Assembly (NCBI GenBank): GCA_015680685.1
Contig: MNCI01015910.1
Span: 1,615,497 to 1,679,496 of the forward strand
Direction of reading: 5' to 3'
DNA: 64,000 nucleotides
Source: Gnetum montanum
Taxonomy: Eukaryota; Streptophyta; Gnetopsida; Gnetales; Gnetaceae
The position numbers were made by a program, and so were the translations under genes. Each line of letters starts with the position of its first letter. Position 1 is the first letter of the stretch. Of this stretch, positions 33,046-43,912 are shown in pieces. The notes beneath the pieces are model-generated. The model was not told the origin of the DNA, ran no database searches, and saw only the letters and a program-made list of their open reading frames with translations.

Positions 33046-34790
33046 AAACTATATACTATCTACATGATTAAACTATAATTACATTATATACTATCTACAT
33101 GACGTGACACTCGCTTTGTGTTGAAAACGTGAGAGCGCAACTCCATTTATGCATTCGGTTGTTCACACTTACATATATATTCATATATTAACCTATCCAT
33201 GTATGCAACAACTCCATGGTTACTATCTCTATTACTATGATTTAAATAAAATATTTTATGATTTAAAAAGGAAAAGAAAGTTATGGGATATTTGTGTAAC
33301 ATCCTATATAAAGGGGACATTTGACTATTATCCCTTTTATTCCTATGGAAGTTGTAACTTCCTATGATAGTTACAACTATGATATTTGTAACTAATTTTA
33401 ATTTTGAGTACCATGAAGACACTTGGCAACTAAAAAGGCCACTTGTCAACTACAGCTTTTTTGTCTCCATGGTGACCACTTGGCAACTGAATAGGCCATT
33501 TGTCAATTGAATGGGTCATTTGGCAACTACATGGGACACTTGTCAACTGTAGCCTTTTTTGTAGCCTTTTTTATCTCTATGGTGGTTACAACCACCCAAA
33601 ATTTTTGTAACTTACCTAACTTGTTGGGCAAGTAATCTCCTAACTTGTTGGGCAAGTTACTTGGGAGAGAAGTTAGCAAAGATATTTTGAATATAACTAC
33701 CTTTTGAACCCTATAAAAAGGCTTCAGGGACAAGAAGAAAGACATCACACTTGATACAACATACTTTGGAAAGACTACTAGCTAGCACTTGGAGCTCTCA
33801 CTTGGAGACACACTTTGAGTCTTGGGAGAAGAGCATTGTAAAGAAGAAATTGTGAAAGATTGCTTGTAAGATGACTGCCTAAAGAAAAGATTTCAGCTTC
33901 TTTTTCATAGTCCTGTGAGTTATGTTTTATTTTTATTTTGTTTAAATTGTTTAGCTAGTGGTTTAGATAGTATCATCCTTGGCAAGTAATTTTGGGATTT
34001 TTAGATTGCGCATATTGTTCTTGATGCCCAATAGAAATTTTCTATTAAAAATTTGCCATAGAAGCGCTTGTGTATGAAAGCCTTAAGAGCATTTTAGTAG
34101 TGAATTTAGTTATTGTGCAACGTATAAGAACTGCTATTGAGATCATTGTAAGAGAGCCTCTGCTTGTAGTCATGCCGTTGAACGATTCAATAGTCAAGAG
34201 GGGTTCAGAAAATCTTTGGTATTTTGATGGGACCAGAATAGCTTCTTTTTATCTTTAAAGTGAATCTTCGTGGTATTTCAATCAGAAATTGTTAAGTCTT
34301 TTGAAGGTTCTATTGAATGCAATTTTTGACATCCATTATCTAGCCAAAATGGAGTCTCGTACGTGGTAGTTTATGCAGCAATTTTTGGTAGCATAGTAGG
34401 ATTGTCTTGAAGAAATTGCTTATTTGAGCCTTCGAGGTTTGAACAATTCATAGTTATTGAATTTGGGATAGCTTTATTGTGAAGTGTTTACTTGTGTCAT
34501 TTTAAATTGTTTAAATATTTGAGGTCTTAACACAAATCTGCTTTCTTGTCTGTCTATTTCCATTGAATCTTGCTCTATTTCTAGTTTTCTTGTGGAACTA
34601 TCTCTTTCTCTGGGGAAAATTAGAAGTAGATTCACGGACTTGTGCTTAAATGTTTTAACAAAATTTTATTTGTTACAAGTAGGTATTATAAGGACCGTAT
34701 AGACTAGGCAATTGAACAAAATAAGAACTCTCAACAACTCACAGTACTTGGCAAAGTTGGATGAATCTCTTTAAGATAAGTCATTTGTAG
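33046..34790. other. Unassigned block with short repeats and a TATA box
   Basis: 33420-33550 is about six 20-bp units based on CACTTGGCAACT/CACTTGTCAACT. 33615-33658 holds two copies of CCTAACTTGTTGGGCAAGT. An inverted pair AGTTGTAACT/AGTTACAACT is at 33350-33378. A plus-strand TATA-like CCTATAAAAAGG is at about 33710. It might be an LTR or a promoter region; I could not find terminal repeats or an open frame. Confidence 0.45.
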
Positions 34791-34857
34791 TTTACACACA
34801 ACACAATCATTTCATTTTTCGCAACCGCACACCGCAATAGCACACACACATACTCAC

Positions 34858-35832
34858 ATTAACTACTGAGTCTATTTGGAGGTATCTGGGCCTTGGTATT
34901 GCCAGAGACAGCAAGCATCTAAATCCTATTCGAGGACACTCGTTGGCAGTCGTGTCCCAAACGGTTGCCAACAGTTGGTATGTTAGGCAGAGTTGCTTCT
35001 TGACCTGACGTGGATTGGGTGAGATGTAAGGTCTAGGTGCTCCGCCAGGGCCTTTGTCTACGCCGTCACCTCCCACTTGGAAGGGTAACTCATTCCATGT
35101 GTTTTCACCTTGGGGATCATCTTGTTGAGCCGATCCCCCTACCGGGCGATCAGTGTAAGCTAGAACAAGCGCTTCGTTCTTATAAGTCATGACCTCTGAG
35201 CCTTCTTTCATGCCTACGTTGTGGATCACTTATGTTGCTACTTTGTCACCGTGGATCACCACTTCTCTACCTGCGTAAGGCAGGTGGATTTCTTGGTGTA
35301 TGGGTAAGGAGGCAACCCTAAGTTGTGCTAACCATGACCTCCCCAAGATTAGGTTGAACTCGGGCATTTCCTCGACTACATTGAACGTTGCATTTGTGGG
35401 GAACTGGTCCCCTGCTACGAAGTTTATGTGAACTGTGCCCTTTACCATAACTCACACCCCATTGAACGACCTCAGGTATAATGTCGTTGTGGGTTTAATC
35501 TGGTCGACCAAGCCCAACTTATCTACAATAGGGAAGGGGATGACATTCATTGTAGACCCATCATCAATGTGTACCCTTTGGATCCGGTGTTGGCCAACCC
35601 AAATTGTGATGAAAAGGGGTGCCATAGTCACTTGACCCCCTTCAGGATCCTCCCTAATGGTGTCTTTGCAAAAGGTTAGTTGAGGTTGTTTTAACCTTGC
35701 GGGTACTGGAGGAAGCATGACCAAGTGGATTACTTCTTCTTCTACTAGCATGTCTTCATCGACTGGAATCATTGTCAACATGAGAATTAGAGCCTCGTAA
35801 TGCAGGATGGATGTCATGATCAAGTTGTACAA
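34858..35832 (-). pseudogene. Tat-1 protease exon (aspartic protease)
   Basis: Segment 35832-35452 contains LFITIWVGQHRIQRVHI followed by the active-site region DDGSTMNVIPF (DDGS form common in Tat/Ogre proteases) and KLGL. Segment 35448-35230 continues VHINFVAGDQFPTNATFNVV and closes with FNLILGRSWLAQL. A stop at about 35450 and another at 35230 separate them. The frame then runs (35229-34858) through an acidic/proline linker to the candidate splice donor after IDSVVN. The enzyme would cleave the gag-pol precursor. Confidence 0.83.
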
Positions 35833-36334
35833 ACTCAGTGTTGTGTTTTGTTTATTTTAGAGCTTGTTTGACCTATGTGAGGGCGTCTAAGAGATCTTGG
35901 CCGCCCCCTTGTTTGACGCTTTCGTCCTCTTCTATCTATCCGAGAAGACAAATTTCTCGAGGAGGGGCAACTTTGAATCTGGGTTCAAATCCTTGTTGGC
36001 AAAGTGATGCAGGCTGCGTGGTCATGTGGAGCTTCATCTTTGGTGGCGAAGGCACAAATGCAAAGGGCGAAGATGTAGGTTTGGGGGTAGTTGTGACGGT
36101 ATTTCTTCTTGATGACTTGCCTGCGAAGTGGACTTCTTGCCTTGCGGGGTGAGAAGGCTGTTCAGCTGTTTCATGTGAGATAGGGGCTGTCGAGGGCGTC
36201 GGCCCCTTGATGACGAATGGAGCTAGAGGTGTTAACTGGTGGGGTCACATGGCCCTGCTGATAGGTAGTGCAAAGGTGGATGCCCATGGTGGGACTTTCA
36301 AGACGAATGGCTGTTGCGAGCTTTGATTAGCTGC

Positions 36335-38808
36335 TCATGGTGCTGGTGCACTACACTGAGGCACATGGACCACGAATGGTTTCTGGGGTGGCCTTGGATC
36401 ACTATCAATGCTGATGGCGTTGATTACGTAACCGGAATCATTGGCATTGAGGGGATCTGTGTAGACATGCATAGATTGGTTTTTAAGATGTACTGGGTTT
36501 CTTTCGTCTAGCACCAGTTTCCCTTGGTCAATTAATCTTTGGATGTCATCCTGTAATGCCAGACAGTAATCCATGTCGTGACCACACTATTGGTGGTAGT
36601 CACAAAACCTGTCTAGCCTGAAACCCCTAGGAACTGGAGGCTCATTAGGCAGGGCCAAAGAGGGGTTCCTAAGGAGCTCGCAATAATGTTGCTGCGTTGC
36701 GATTACTTCTTCCGACATCTGCTTATGTTGGATATATCCCACTACCAGTAGTTGCTTCTGAAGCTTTGAAGGCTTGAGAGGTAGTGGGGTGTACTTTGAG
36801 CGATCTTTGTGCTCAAAGTTGGATTTGGTTTGTGCAGATGTCTTAGGTGTAGGCATAGCAGGTTGCGGCACATGGCCTTGTTTGGGCACGGGGTTGGTCG
36901 AGGGCATGGCTAGTTTCTTGTTGTTCTTGCTACCATTGTTGCTAGGTTTGGGCTTAGCCTCAGTTGCCACAGCAGCCACTGTGGTTGTTGGGGCTTTGCC
37001 TTTAGCCTTCTTTGTGAAGGTATTTTTGTAAGCGATGTAGGCCGGGTCTTTGCTTGCCTCAGCCGCATCGTGTATGCTCTTAGTCTGAGCAAAAGCTTGA
37101 TTAAGAGAGCAAGGAGCAAGGTAGTATAGTTTAGACTTGATGAAGTCGTTCACTGCACCCTTAAAGATGGACAATAGGTAGGCCTCTACGATAGGCTTGC
37201 AGATTTCGTTAAGGGTTGCGCTCCAATGTTGAATGAACTTCTAGACTGGCTCTAGAGCGTCTTGCTTTATGCTCATCAACTGATCCAACGTGGTTTCTGG
37301 CTTTAAGTTATACTTGAAACACGTCACGAACTGGGTCAGCAGCTCTTCTAGAGTTGCAATGGATGAGCGTGGTAGTGTGTGGTACCAATCTAAGGCTTTC
37401 CCAGCTAGGGACATGGTGAATACATGAATAATTATGTGTGGCCATTATTGTAATAGCAAAGACTTGGACCTAAAGGTAACAAGATGCGCATTGGAATCTC
37501 CCTCCCCATCATACTTCATGAAGTGTGGGAGAGACATCCTTGGGGGTAGTGTTAAAGCAGGGATTGTAGGGTTGATGGGGTCATCCTGGTAGAAGTCTAT
37601 GACTTGTACCATGTCAGACCCAATAGCTTTGAGGCATTTTATTTCCTAAGTGAGGATCTGGATGAGTTGGAATGCTTGGTCCAGACCTGGCAGCATTATA
37701 GATAGTTGGGGGGCTATGGAGGTAGCTCCCACTTGTGGTATGGCAGGGGTGGCGGTGTGACCCATCAGCGGTACCATTGGGATGACCCCTGCGAGCAGTG
37801 CTACTTGTGTTGTCCACCACCCTATGGGTGGTGCTGTCGGAGCAGCAATTGCGGTTTGAGCCGCCAGATAGACTGCTTGTGTCGTCAGCAGCATAGACCA
37901 CATCCCCATGTTGGGTTGTACCATTTATGAGGCTTGGTATGCTTGATAGCGGACGTAGTGAGACATCTGCGACGGTTGCGGGGTAGGCAAAGAAGAAAAT
38001 GGGGCCCACCACGTGGACGAGCCAGGGCCTGCTACTGTGGGTGGAACAGACATGAATGTAGGAATAGAAATAGGAGTCACATATGATTGTGAAGTAGGCA
38101 TGGTATGAACATGTGGTAGGGTAGCCGTGATTGGCGTATGATGTGCTACAGGAATAGATTCCTGAACAGCTTGTAAGGGAATAGTGCCTACAAAAAAATA
38201 GGTGAAACAGGTGAGAGAGGACGTTGAAACACTGCAGGATTAGCATGGCTACCCATAGTATTCATAATTGCGGGTTGTGAAAGCGTAGGCATAATCACAA
38301 AGGGAGCAGTGACAGATAACGGCTTGGCCCAGAAGGATTGGGTAGGAGGGATAGGAAGGAGATTGGTTGGACCTCCCTTGTCTGATTGGGAATCAAGTTC
38401 CTCTTGTCCATCCTGAAAGGTGTCATCTTGGTTGGACGCTATGTCCTATTGCTCCCTAAGCCTAGCCAACTGGATTAGCTGGTCTAGAAGCCTTTGGTCT
38501 GTCTATATCAAAGGTAAAGAAACACTGGGAATAGGAACAAATTCCTTCCCGTTGTAGTAAGTAAACTCGAAGCTACGCTTGTCCTCGAGTTCATGTACGT
38601 CTAAGGGTAGATTTTCCTGCACCTTCGCGTAGAGGAAGTTATAACGCTCGTGTTTTTGGGCCAATCCCTCAGGTCCTCGGTTTTGGATTCTGAGAGATCG
38701 ACGTGTCTCCAACGTCTGGTGTAGCGGTTGTTTGGCACTAGTAGTGCGTTGAACCGTGATGGGAACTTCAACGTTGAAGGTGTTAGCGGTAGTGTTCAAA
38801 AGAACCAT
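36335..38808 (-). pseudogene. Tat-1 gag (degenerate)
   Basis: Start at ATG 38808 (MVLLNTTANTFNVEVPIT), corresponding to the Tat-2 gag. N-terminal block RYNFLYAKVQENL; then a proline-rich region with frameshifts (38240-37620). The conserved gag domain lies at 37560-37060: FMKYDGEGDSNAHL, SLAGKALDWYHTLPRSSIAT, SIKQDALEPV and the open 195-codon segment 37174-36587 (FKGAVNDFIKSKLYYLAP). The end has a cysteine/histidine motif, CDYHQ, stop, CGHDMDYC, then LQDDIQRLIDQGKL (about 36605-36500), as in Tat/Ogre gag. About 800 codons in all; broken by stops. Confidence 0.85.
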
Positions 38809-38869
38809 TATTAAGCAAGTAGTTATGCAAAAGAGAATGTGAAAAGTACAAGGAAACTAGCAAACAACA

Positions 38870-39410
38870 AAAGGAAGGCTTTACATCTTGTCGGATTCCC
38901 GAGGGACCGTCTAGGCAATCGATTTGCACCACACAAAGCATAAACAACCGCAAAAGGGTGTCGCGTTTATGCTTGTGCGTGATAGGGTACAGAGCACATG
39001 CAAGACTATTATAAGATGAGTTTAGTTAACTGGCAATCAAAAAGGCTTTATGTCTCGTAGGGTTCCAGAGGAACCGTCGAAGCAACCAAGCTGTACCACG
39101 TGCGATGGGGTACAGAGCGCATGCAAGACTACTATAGGACAGGCAAGCTAACTAGCGATCAAGAAGGCTTTATGTCTCATAGGATTCTAGAGGAACCATC
39201 AAGGCAACCGATTTGTACCACACACGATGGGGTATAGAATGCATGCAAGACTACCATAAGGCAGGCTAGTTAACTGGCGATTAGAGGTCTTGTGTTCTGT
39301 AGGGCTCTTGGGAAACCGTCAAGGCGACCGATCTACACCGCACAAAGTGTAAACAACCACAAGAGGGTGTCACGTTTACGGTTATGCATATCAGGGTGCA
39401 AAAAGCTCAC
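38870..39410 (-). repeat. Tat-1 leader: four 120-bp tandem units
   Basis: Units start at about 38875, 39042, 39164 and 39284, each with AAGGCTTTATGTCTCGTAGG, GAGGAACCGTC, GTACCAC, GGGGTACAGAGCGCATGCAA and CTAACTGGCGAT. Unit 1 has an extra 45 bp (AAAGCATAAACAACCGC onward), echoed in unit 4. It lies between primer site and gag, where packaging signals are usual. Confidence 0.8.
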
Positions 39411-39452
39411 AGAACTAATGTGACACATGGAAAAGGCACCAAAACGCCCTCC

Positions 39453-39466
39453 TTCTAGCGCTAGAA
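39453..39466. other. 14-bp palindrome at the Tat-1 primer-site position
   Basis: TTCTAGCGCTAGAA, perfect palindrome, three bases from the LTR boundary at 39470. Minus strand continues GGAGGGCGTTTTGG. Conserved in Tat-2 (1557-1570, one base different). tRNA not assigned. Confidence 0.6.
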
Positions 39467-39469
39467 AAC

Positions 39470-40839
39470 TGTAGTGACCGAAAACATTGGCGACTAGAAA
39501 ACACCGAGGGGTCAGCGGGTGCGATAGTCTCAACACCATACCCGCGGGAGGGCCATGCTGGGTGTGAGTGGATACGGGACACCCTAAATGATCTGGTTGA
39601 TCAAACAGGGACTTAATCAGTGTCTATATAGCCTTTTGCAACATATAATTTGAAAACGGGAACGAAAGCGCAAAGTAATGTTTTAAAAGTAAATGAGGCA
39701 GAAAGTAATATGAAGCATAGAAATAAGTAGGAAATAATGTAAAATGCAATTAGAAAAGTGCACCACTCCGAAGCTACAAGGTTTCTCTGTCAAGTTGGGT
39801 ATAGTTGACTGCACAGCGTTGGGGAGTGCAAAGATCCCGAGAGTAACCAGGATGTGTAGAGCAAAGCTACTGTGTGCTTGGGCATGGACTTGGGAGCTGA
39901 CAATGCGAAACTTCTACCAAGGTGGTAGAAAGGGAGATAGAACAAAATCCCAGCTAAAAATGCTAACTTTTTGCAGTGTCAAATAGAAAGCTTACAATGC
40001 TTAATGCCCAATGTTACACTGCTTGTTTTAGAATGTCCAGAGATAGTCCAACCCTTTGAGTGCTACTCATCAAGGTATTTATAGGGCTAAAGGGCATGCG
40101 CAAGGGGCAGTTTGGACGCTATGTGTCCTAGGCCCACGTTGACTTGCTGGCACCACACGTGCCATGTATGACCGTTGGACCTACGTGACTATTATAATGC
40201 AAGCCTGCTATGCCATAACTGTGAGCCTGCAATGCCGTAATTGCGCCTTCAGCATCTAGAGACATGTGCCAACGTTCTAATTAGGTGAAGTGCATTGATG
40301 TCGCACAACCACCCACATGCTTTGCTGTGCTTTGTGGCGTAGCATGCTCGGCATAACATAGCATCTTATCGTGCGTTCCGCTACATGTGTGTTGTATGCT
40401 TGCTACACTACATAGCATAGCGATTGGCCTTAGTTGTGAAAATTTGCCAATGTGCAAACTTTTCCTTCTGTGATGCGAGACTTGCAAACTTGCTAATTCT
40501 ACCCTTTGAGTTGCCTTCTGTCTCTTCTGCAGGATTGCTATGCCTCGCTACGCCATGTCGCTCAGCGTAGCATAGCAGCAAACATGGTCCACTACTTCCT
40601 GACGGAAAGGGACATTGTTGAAGGACCTAAAGTTGGTTGATGGAGCTGCTTGTATAGTTGTTTCCATGCTACGCTACGCTGCATAGCGTAGTGTAGCGTA
40701 GCACTTTATTCTGCAATTTTTTTCTGAAGCTTGCTATGCTACATAACAGGGCGTAGGGTAGAAAAGAACTGTTGTGGTGCTGCATGAATTGCAAGGCTTG
40801 GTGAAGCGAGAATGACTTCAAATTTTTTGGGGTGTTTCA
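39470..40839 (-). repeat. Tat-1 5' LTR (1370 bp)
   Basis: Plus-strand ends TGTAGTGACCG (39470) and GTTTCA (40839). Lacks about 210 bp present in the 3' LTR (near 40755). TATA CCTATAAATA at 40076-40085 (minus). Confidence 0.9.
40076..40085 (-). promoter_or_regulatory. TATA box of Tat-1 5' LTR
   Basis: Minus-strand CCTATAAATACC, same place as in the 3' LTR (19736-19745). Confidence 0.7.
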
Positions 40840-40844
40840 CAAGG

Positions 40845-41570
40845 AGAAGACCTTTCTTCAGAACCAACAGTCCAAACAAGCTCTCACAACCAAAAGCAAT
40901 TGAGCCTCCGAACGTTCCTCCATCAAATAAGGCTTTAGAGCTCCCTTCAAACCAACAACAGAGCTCAACACATACAGTTATGTTAACACATACCGTCACT
41001 GACTAGATCAAGGAAGGCCACCTTCCCAGGAAATTCTTTGATCCTGGAAGTCCCTTGATCTACCTCCAAGTTGCTGGGAATGAATGATGTAAAGCTCTTT
41101 TTGAATCATGTTCTAGAGTCAACCTAATATCACAAGAAATGTATAAAGCTTGGAACTTGCCTCCACTAAAGAAGAGCAATAGTTGCTTAGAGCTGGTTGA
41201 TGAGTCCATCACCATTCCCTTGGGACTAGTGGAGGACATCGTTACCACTATGTGTGGTTGGTCATACCTAACTGATTTTCTAGTGATCCAAGTAAACAAT
41301 GACAAAGGGGACTTCCCAATAATAATGGGAAGGGCATGGCTAAGTATCATAAACGCATGCCTAGGAATTCGTGATCTTTTCCTAGAAATATCTAAGGAAA
41401 ACACATATGGGAAGATCGAGAAGAAGAAGGTTCCATGCATCACATACAGTGATACAGAGGGTGATGGCGTACATGAATGTTCAACATTACTTGCATGCAA
41501 CCAGTGTGCCCAAGAAACTAACATACAAAAGTGCCTGTATGTAGCAACCACACAACCAGAGAACACCTAG
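40845..41570 (+). pseudogene. Ath-3 gag end and protease, resumed after Tat-1
   Basis: Resumes the frame cut at 19129. Protease active-site region reads ALFESCSRVNLISQEMYKAW (about 41091-41150): Asp and Gly of the DSG motif are replaced, so it is inactive. The remaining fold is open over 41139-41570: WNLPPLKKSNSCLELVDESI, GLVEDIVTTMCGWSY, FPIIMGRAWLS and VPCITYSD. It is closely similar to Ath-1 (8179-7790) and Ath-6 (63180-63480). Confidence 0.85.
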
Positions 41571-41573
41571 TGG

Positions 41574-41812
41574 TTGACAGCTAATCAAGAGAGCAACTCA
41601 CCAATATGCATGGAAATAACTGGGGGACCAACTTGCAGCCATGTCGAAAGCATAGATACACTGGAGCAAGAGCATCACCAACTTTCAACCCTTAACCTAA
41701 AAACATCAATTGGGAGAAGTTGGAAACTTCTAAGAAATTCAAACAAGTGCTCATTATTTCAGATCTCTCCATTTCAATTCAGTCATGGGGGAGATGGCCA
41801 CCTATGCTGATC
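41574..41812 (+). pseudogene. Ath-3 deletion junction: spacer joined to pol end
   Basis: Begins like the Ath-1 spacer (SIDTLEQEHHQLS, compare SMDELKQVYHHLS) and after about 35 residues runs into the terminal FQISPFQFSHGGDGHLC of the polyprotein. Everything between, RT to integrase, is missing. The following GGGGGAGATGG stretch is conserved with Ath-1. Confidence 0.8.
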
Positions 41813-43437
41813 AATCAAAGCCCTCAGTTTCTTTTTATGTTTTTGTTTTACACAGTTTTGTTTGACAAATTTCTTTTAACTTTTTCTCTTTTTTTTTTGC
41901 AACATCATTCATACTTCTTCATTTATTTGTGTGATTATTTATTTCTGTTTTGTTAAGTTTGCCACTTAATAAGTGCTCCGAAGATGGTATGAACTGTATT
42001 CCATTGATTGCTAATGTTTGGATTTTACCTGTGAGTGATGATGTTGATACTAAGGTATGGTTCATTTGATATAACAAGAGATGAGTCCACACCATCCATG
42101 CATTCACAAATTTCTATGGTCTCTCTTGGCTTGGAATTGTACAGTCCCTTCTCAATAATAAGAACTATTAACGAATTGGTGACTGGGTATTTCTCAAACT
42201 AAGGAAGGACTCAAGGATTGAAAAGGGTGTGAATTCAGAGGAACTTGATGCATTTGTGCTAGCCATTCTCTTAGGTGCTTGGATGTTTTCTTCTTGAGTT
42301 TTCCTTAACGTTTTGATGTTGCTCCATTATTGGAAAGCTGAGCTAATAGAAATAATAAGTCTTTGTATGCTGTGGTTCTCAAGCAAAAAAAAATAGTGGA
42401 AATTCAAAGCACACTTCTTAGATGGAATAATCATCTAGGCTACAAGCACTGGTTATGGAACTAAATAAAAATGTTCCCTCTAACTAAGGCCCTCATCGCT
42501 TCCTATTTTCTCCTTGTTCGTTTCATCGGAATGGTGGTAACTCTTTAGTAGAGGCATTCTTGTTACTTCAAGTGGATGGATGGACCAAATGTATTAATGC
42601 AAAGTCACTGGATGAGGATTTTTTAAGGCTGGATTTGGAATGAGAACTACTAAGTCACATTAACCATTAATACATAAGGGGTTGTACACCACCTTGTTCT
42701 TGAGACTCCATTCCATTCTCTTCTTGCCATCCTTCTTTCTCCATTTTTAACCTCATTACCAGTTGTATCAGTAGTTCATATTTTGGTTGATGCATTATTT
42801 TCTTGTTGGTAAACTCTTATGGTTAAGACTTTAACTTTTGTCTCCAAATGACATTCCTAGAGCCTATGGACTCTTTGAATGTGGGATTGTCAGGGCATGA
42901 AGGGCATATGCCTACTTTGGGGAGGACCCACTGGCCTTCCTATTTGGTACATCCGTTAACTTCTTTTCCTTAAACATTTCAGTAATCATCATTTATTTTA
43001 TTCATTTCCATCTTTGACATCCATTTTATTGACGTTGCCATTGTTTCTTTTTCTCCATCTTTCTTATTCCTTATCTTTTTCCATTCTCTCACTACCAGAG
43101 GTTTGCTCTTAGTCATGGGGGTCCTGGTCCAATTTTTTCAATTTTCTCCTAATCCTTACACCTTGGGTAGTCACCAATATTATACCTCCAGATCTGCATT
43201 AGCCATATCACAACAATGAGCCTTACACCGAGGCAAGGTATCAATTGCATTGTGATTCATTTACCCTTGCTAATATCAGATTGTGTTGTGTGTGATGGAA
43301 ATCATACAACAATGGATTGGATCTAGAGGAAACACTTTGAATGGACTGGTGCTGGAACAGTTATGCAAGGAACAAGATTGATGCCACGCTTATGGATGGA
43401 CAACAAAAAGCGCAATCTTGGTGTCGGTAGCAACATA
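41813..43437 (+). other. Ath-3 3' non-coding region
   Basis: No gene. Shares, in the opposite orientation, the conserved blocks of the minus-strand copies: 42395-42500 (GAATTCAAAG homologue AATTCAAAGCACAC) and 42893-42935 (CTACTTTGGGGAGGACCCAC). Runs of T at 41880-41900. Confidence 0.65.
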
Positions 43438-43907
43438 CTTTCTTAGATAATTAATCTCTCTCAACCCTTTACTCTCCTAGTTAAGTGCATTCAGTATGAC
43501 AGCTTCGAGCATGTGTGTAACACTTGGTAACCTAGTAATGAAAAGCGTTTGGTAATCCCAGTAGCGTTACACTAGTTTAGGGTGTGTACAATAAGTGGGA
43601 ACAGATACTAATGCTAGGATACTTAGAACTTAGTTAGCGAATAGTTAATTAAATTTGGTCATTTAGTTTCTTCACCCTTCACCTCTTAGCATAGGTGTTA
43701 AAAAGATAAAAGACATAAAAATCATATACTTCAGACTTACTTAACCATACAACTCTGAAAATACAAGTAAGTCTGGGAAGACAACGATTGATTAACCTTA
43801 AGTGTTCCATTAGGGCGCATAAGCACTTAGTCCTTCGAGTTCAACCGGATCGTGCGTGCATGCTTGTATTCGTATGGTTGAGTGTAGGGGTATCTCACCA
43901 CTCATCA
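43438..43907 (+). repeat. Ath-3 3' LTR, 5'-truncated (470 bp)
   Basis: Matches 16114-16582 from TTAGATAATTAATCTC to CACTCATCA. The U3 part is absent; preceding sequence does not match the 5' LTR. Followed by target duplication ATCAC. Confidence 0.83.
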
Positions 43908-43912
43908 ATCAC

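Larger units (their letters stand above)
25448..34857 (-). other. Candidate protease-RT intron of Tat-1 (9410 nt)
   Basis: On the minus strand the protease frame meets AAT then GTGAGTATG (donor at 34857-34856). Upstream of RT, a pyrimidine-rich CTTTTATCTTATGTTGGTAG precedes the RT frame (acceptor 25449-25448). Joining them keeps both frames in phase 0 (...IDSVVN then VEQEMEI...). An intron between protease and RT is established for Ogre elements. Here it holds the antisense gene, motif clusters 2 and 3, a PPR fragment and unassigned DNA. Splicing is inferred, not seen. Confidence 0.6.
19130..40839 (-). mobile_element. Tat-1: Tat/Ogre-like element with intron and antisense gene
   Basis: Minus-strand order: 5' LTR 40839-39470, leader with tandem repeats, gag 38808-36335, protease 35832-34858, candidate intron 34857-25448, RT, RNase H, archaeal-type RNase H, integrase (25447-21977), 3' region, polypurine tract, 3' LTR 20686-19130. 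Length 21.7 kb, in the range of Ogre elements. Target duplication CAACG (19125-19129) / CAAGG (40840-40844), four of five bases alike. The RT and dual RNase H place it in the Tat lineage (family knowledge). An antisense spliced gene and a PPR fragment lie inside the intron. Pol has stops and the integrase has lost its catalytic Glu, so it is dead. Confidence 0.88.
15757..43907 (+). mobile_element. Ath-3: deleted Athila-like element interrupted by Tat-1
   Basis: Plus-strand order: 5' LTR (15757-16582), primer site, gag (16732-19124), Tat-1 insertion (19130-40839), protease and spacer remnant (about 40870-41812), non-coding region, and a 5'-truncated 3' LTR (43438-43907). Perfect target duplication ATCAC at 15752-15756 and 43908-43912. 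Without Tat-1 the element is about 6.4 kb. RT, RNase H and integrase are deleted between the spacer segment and the terminal HGGDG motif. Confidence 0.88.

Noticed and set aside
33046-34790. Block as a complete LTR element
   Set aside because: I could not find matching terminal repeats, a TSD, primer site or polypurine tract.
37614-38246. 210-codon minus-strand frame as a separate gene
   Set aside because: It is an out-of-frame shadow of the proline-rich middle of the Tat-1 gag; the corresponding frame in Tat-2 is the true one.
38870-39410. Regularly spaced repeats resembling a CRISPR array
   Set aside because: Units are about 120 bp, imperfect and contiguous without unique spacers, and lie in a retrotransposon leader of a plant genome.
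41060-41566. 168-codon minus-strand frame
   Set aside because: It is the complement of the Ath-3 protease, whose motifs are clear on the plus strand.
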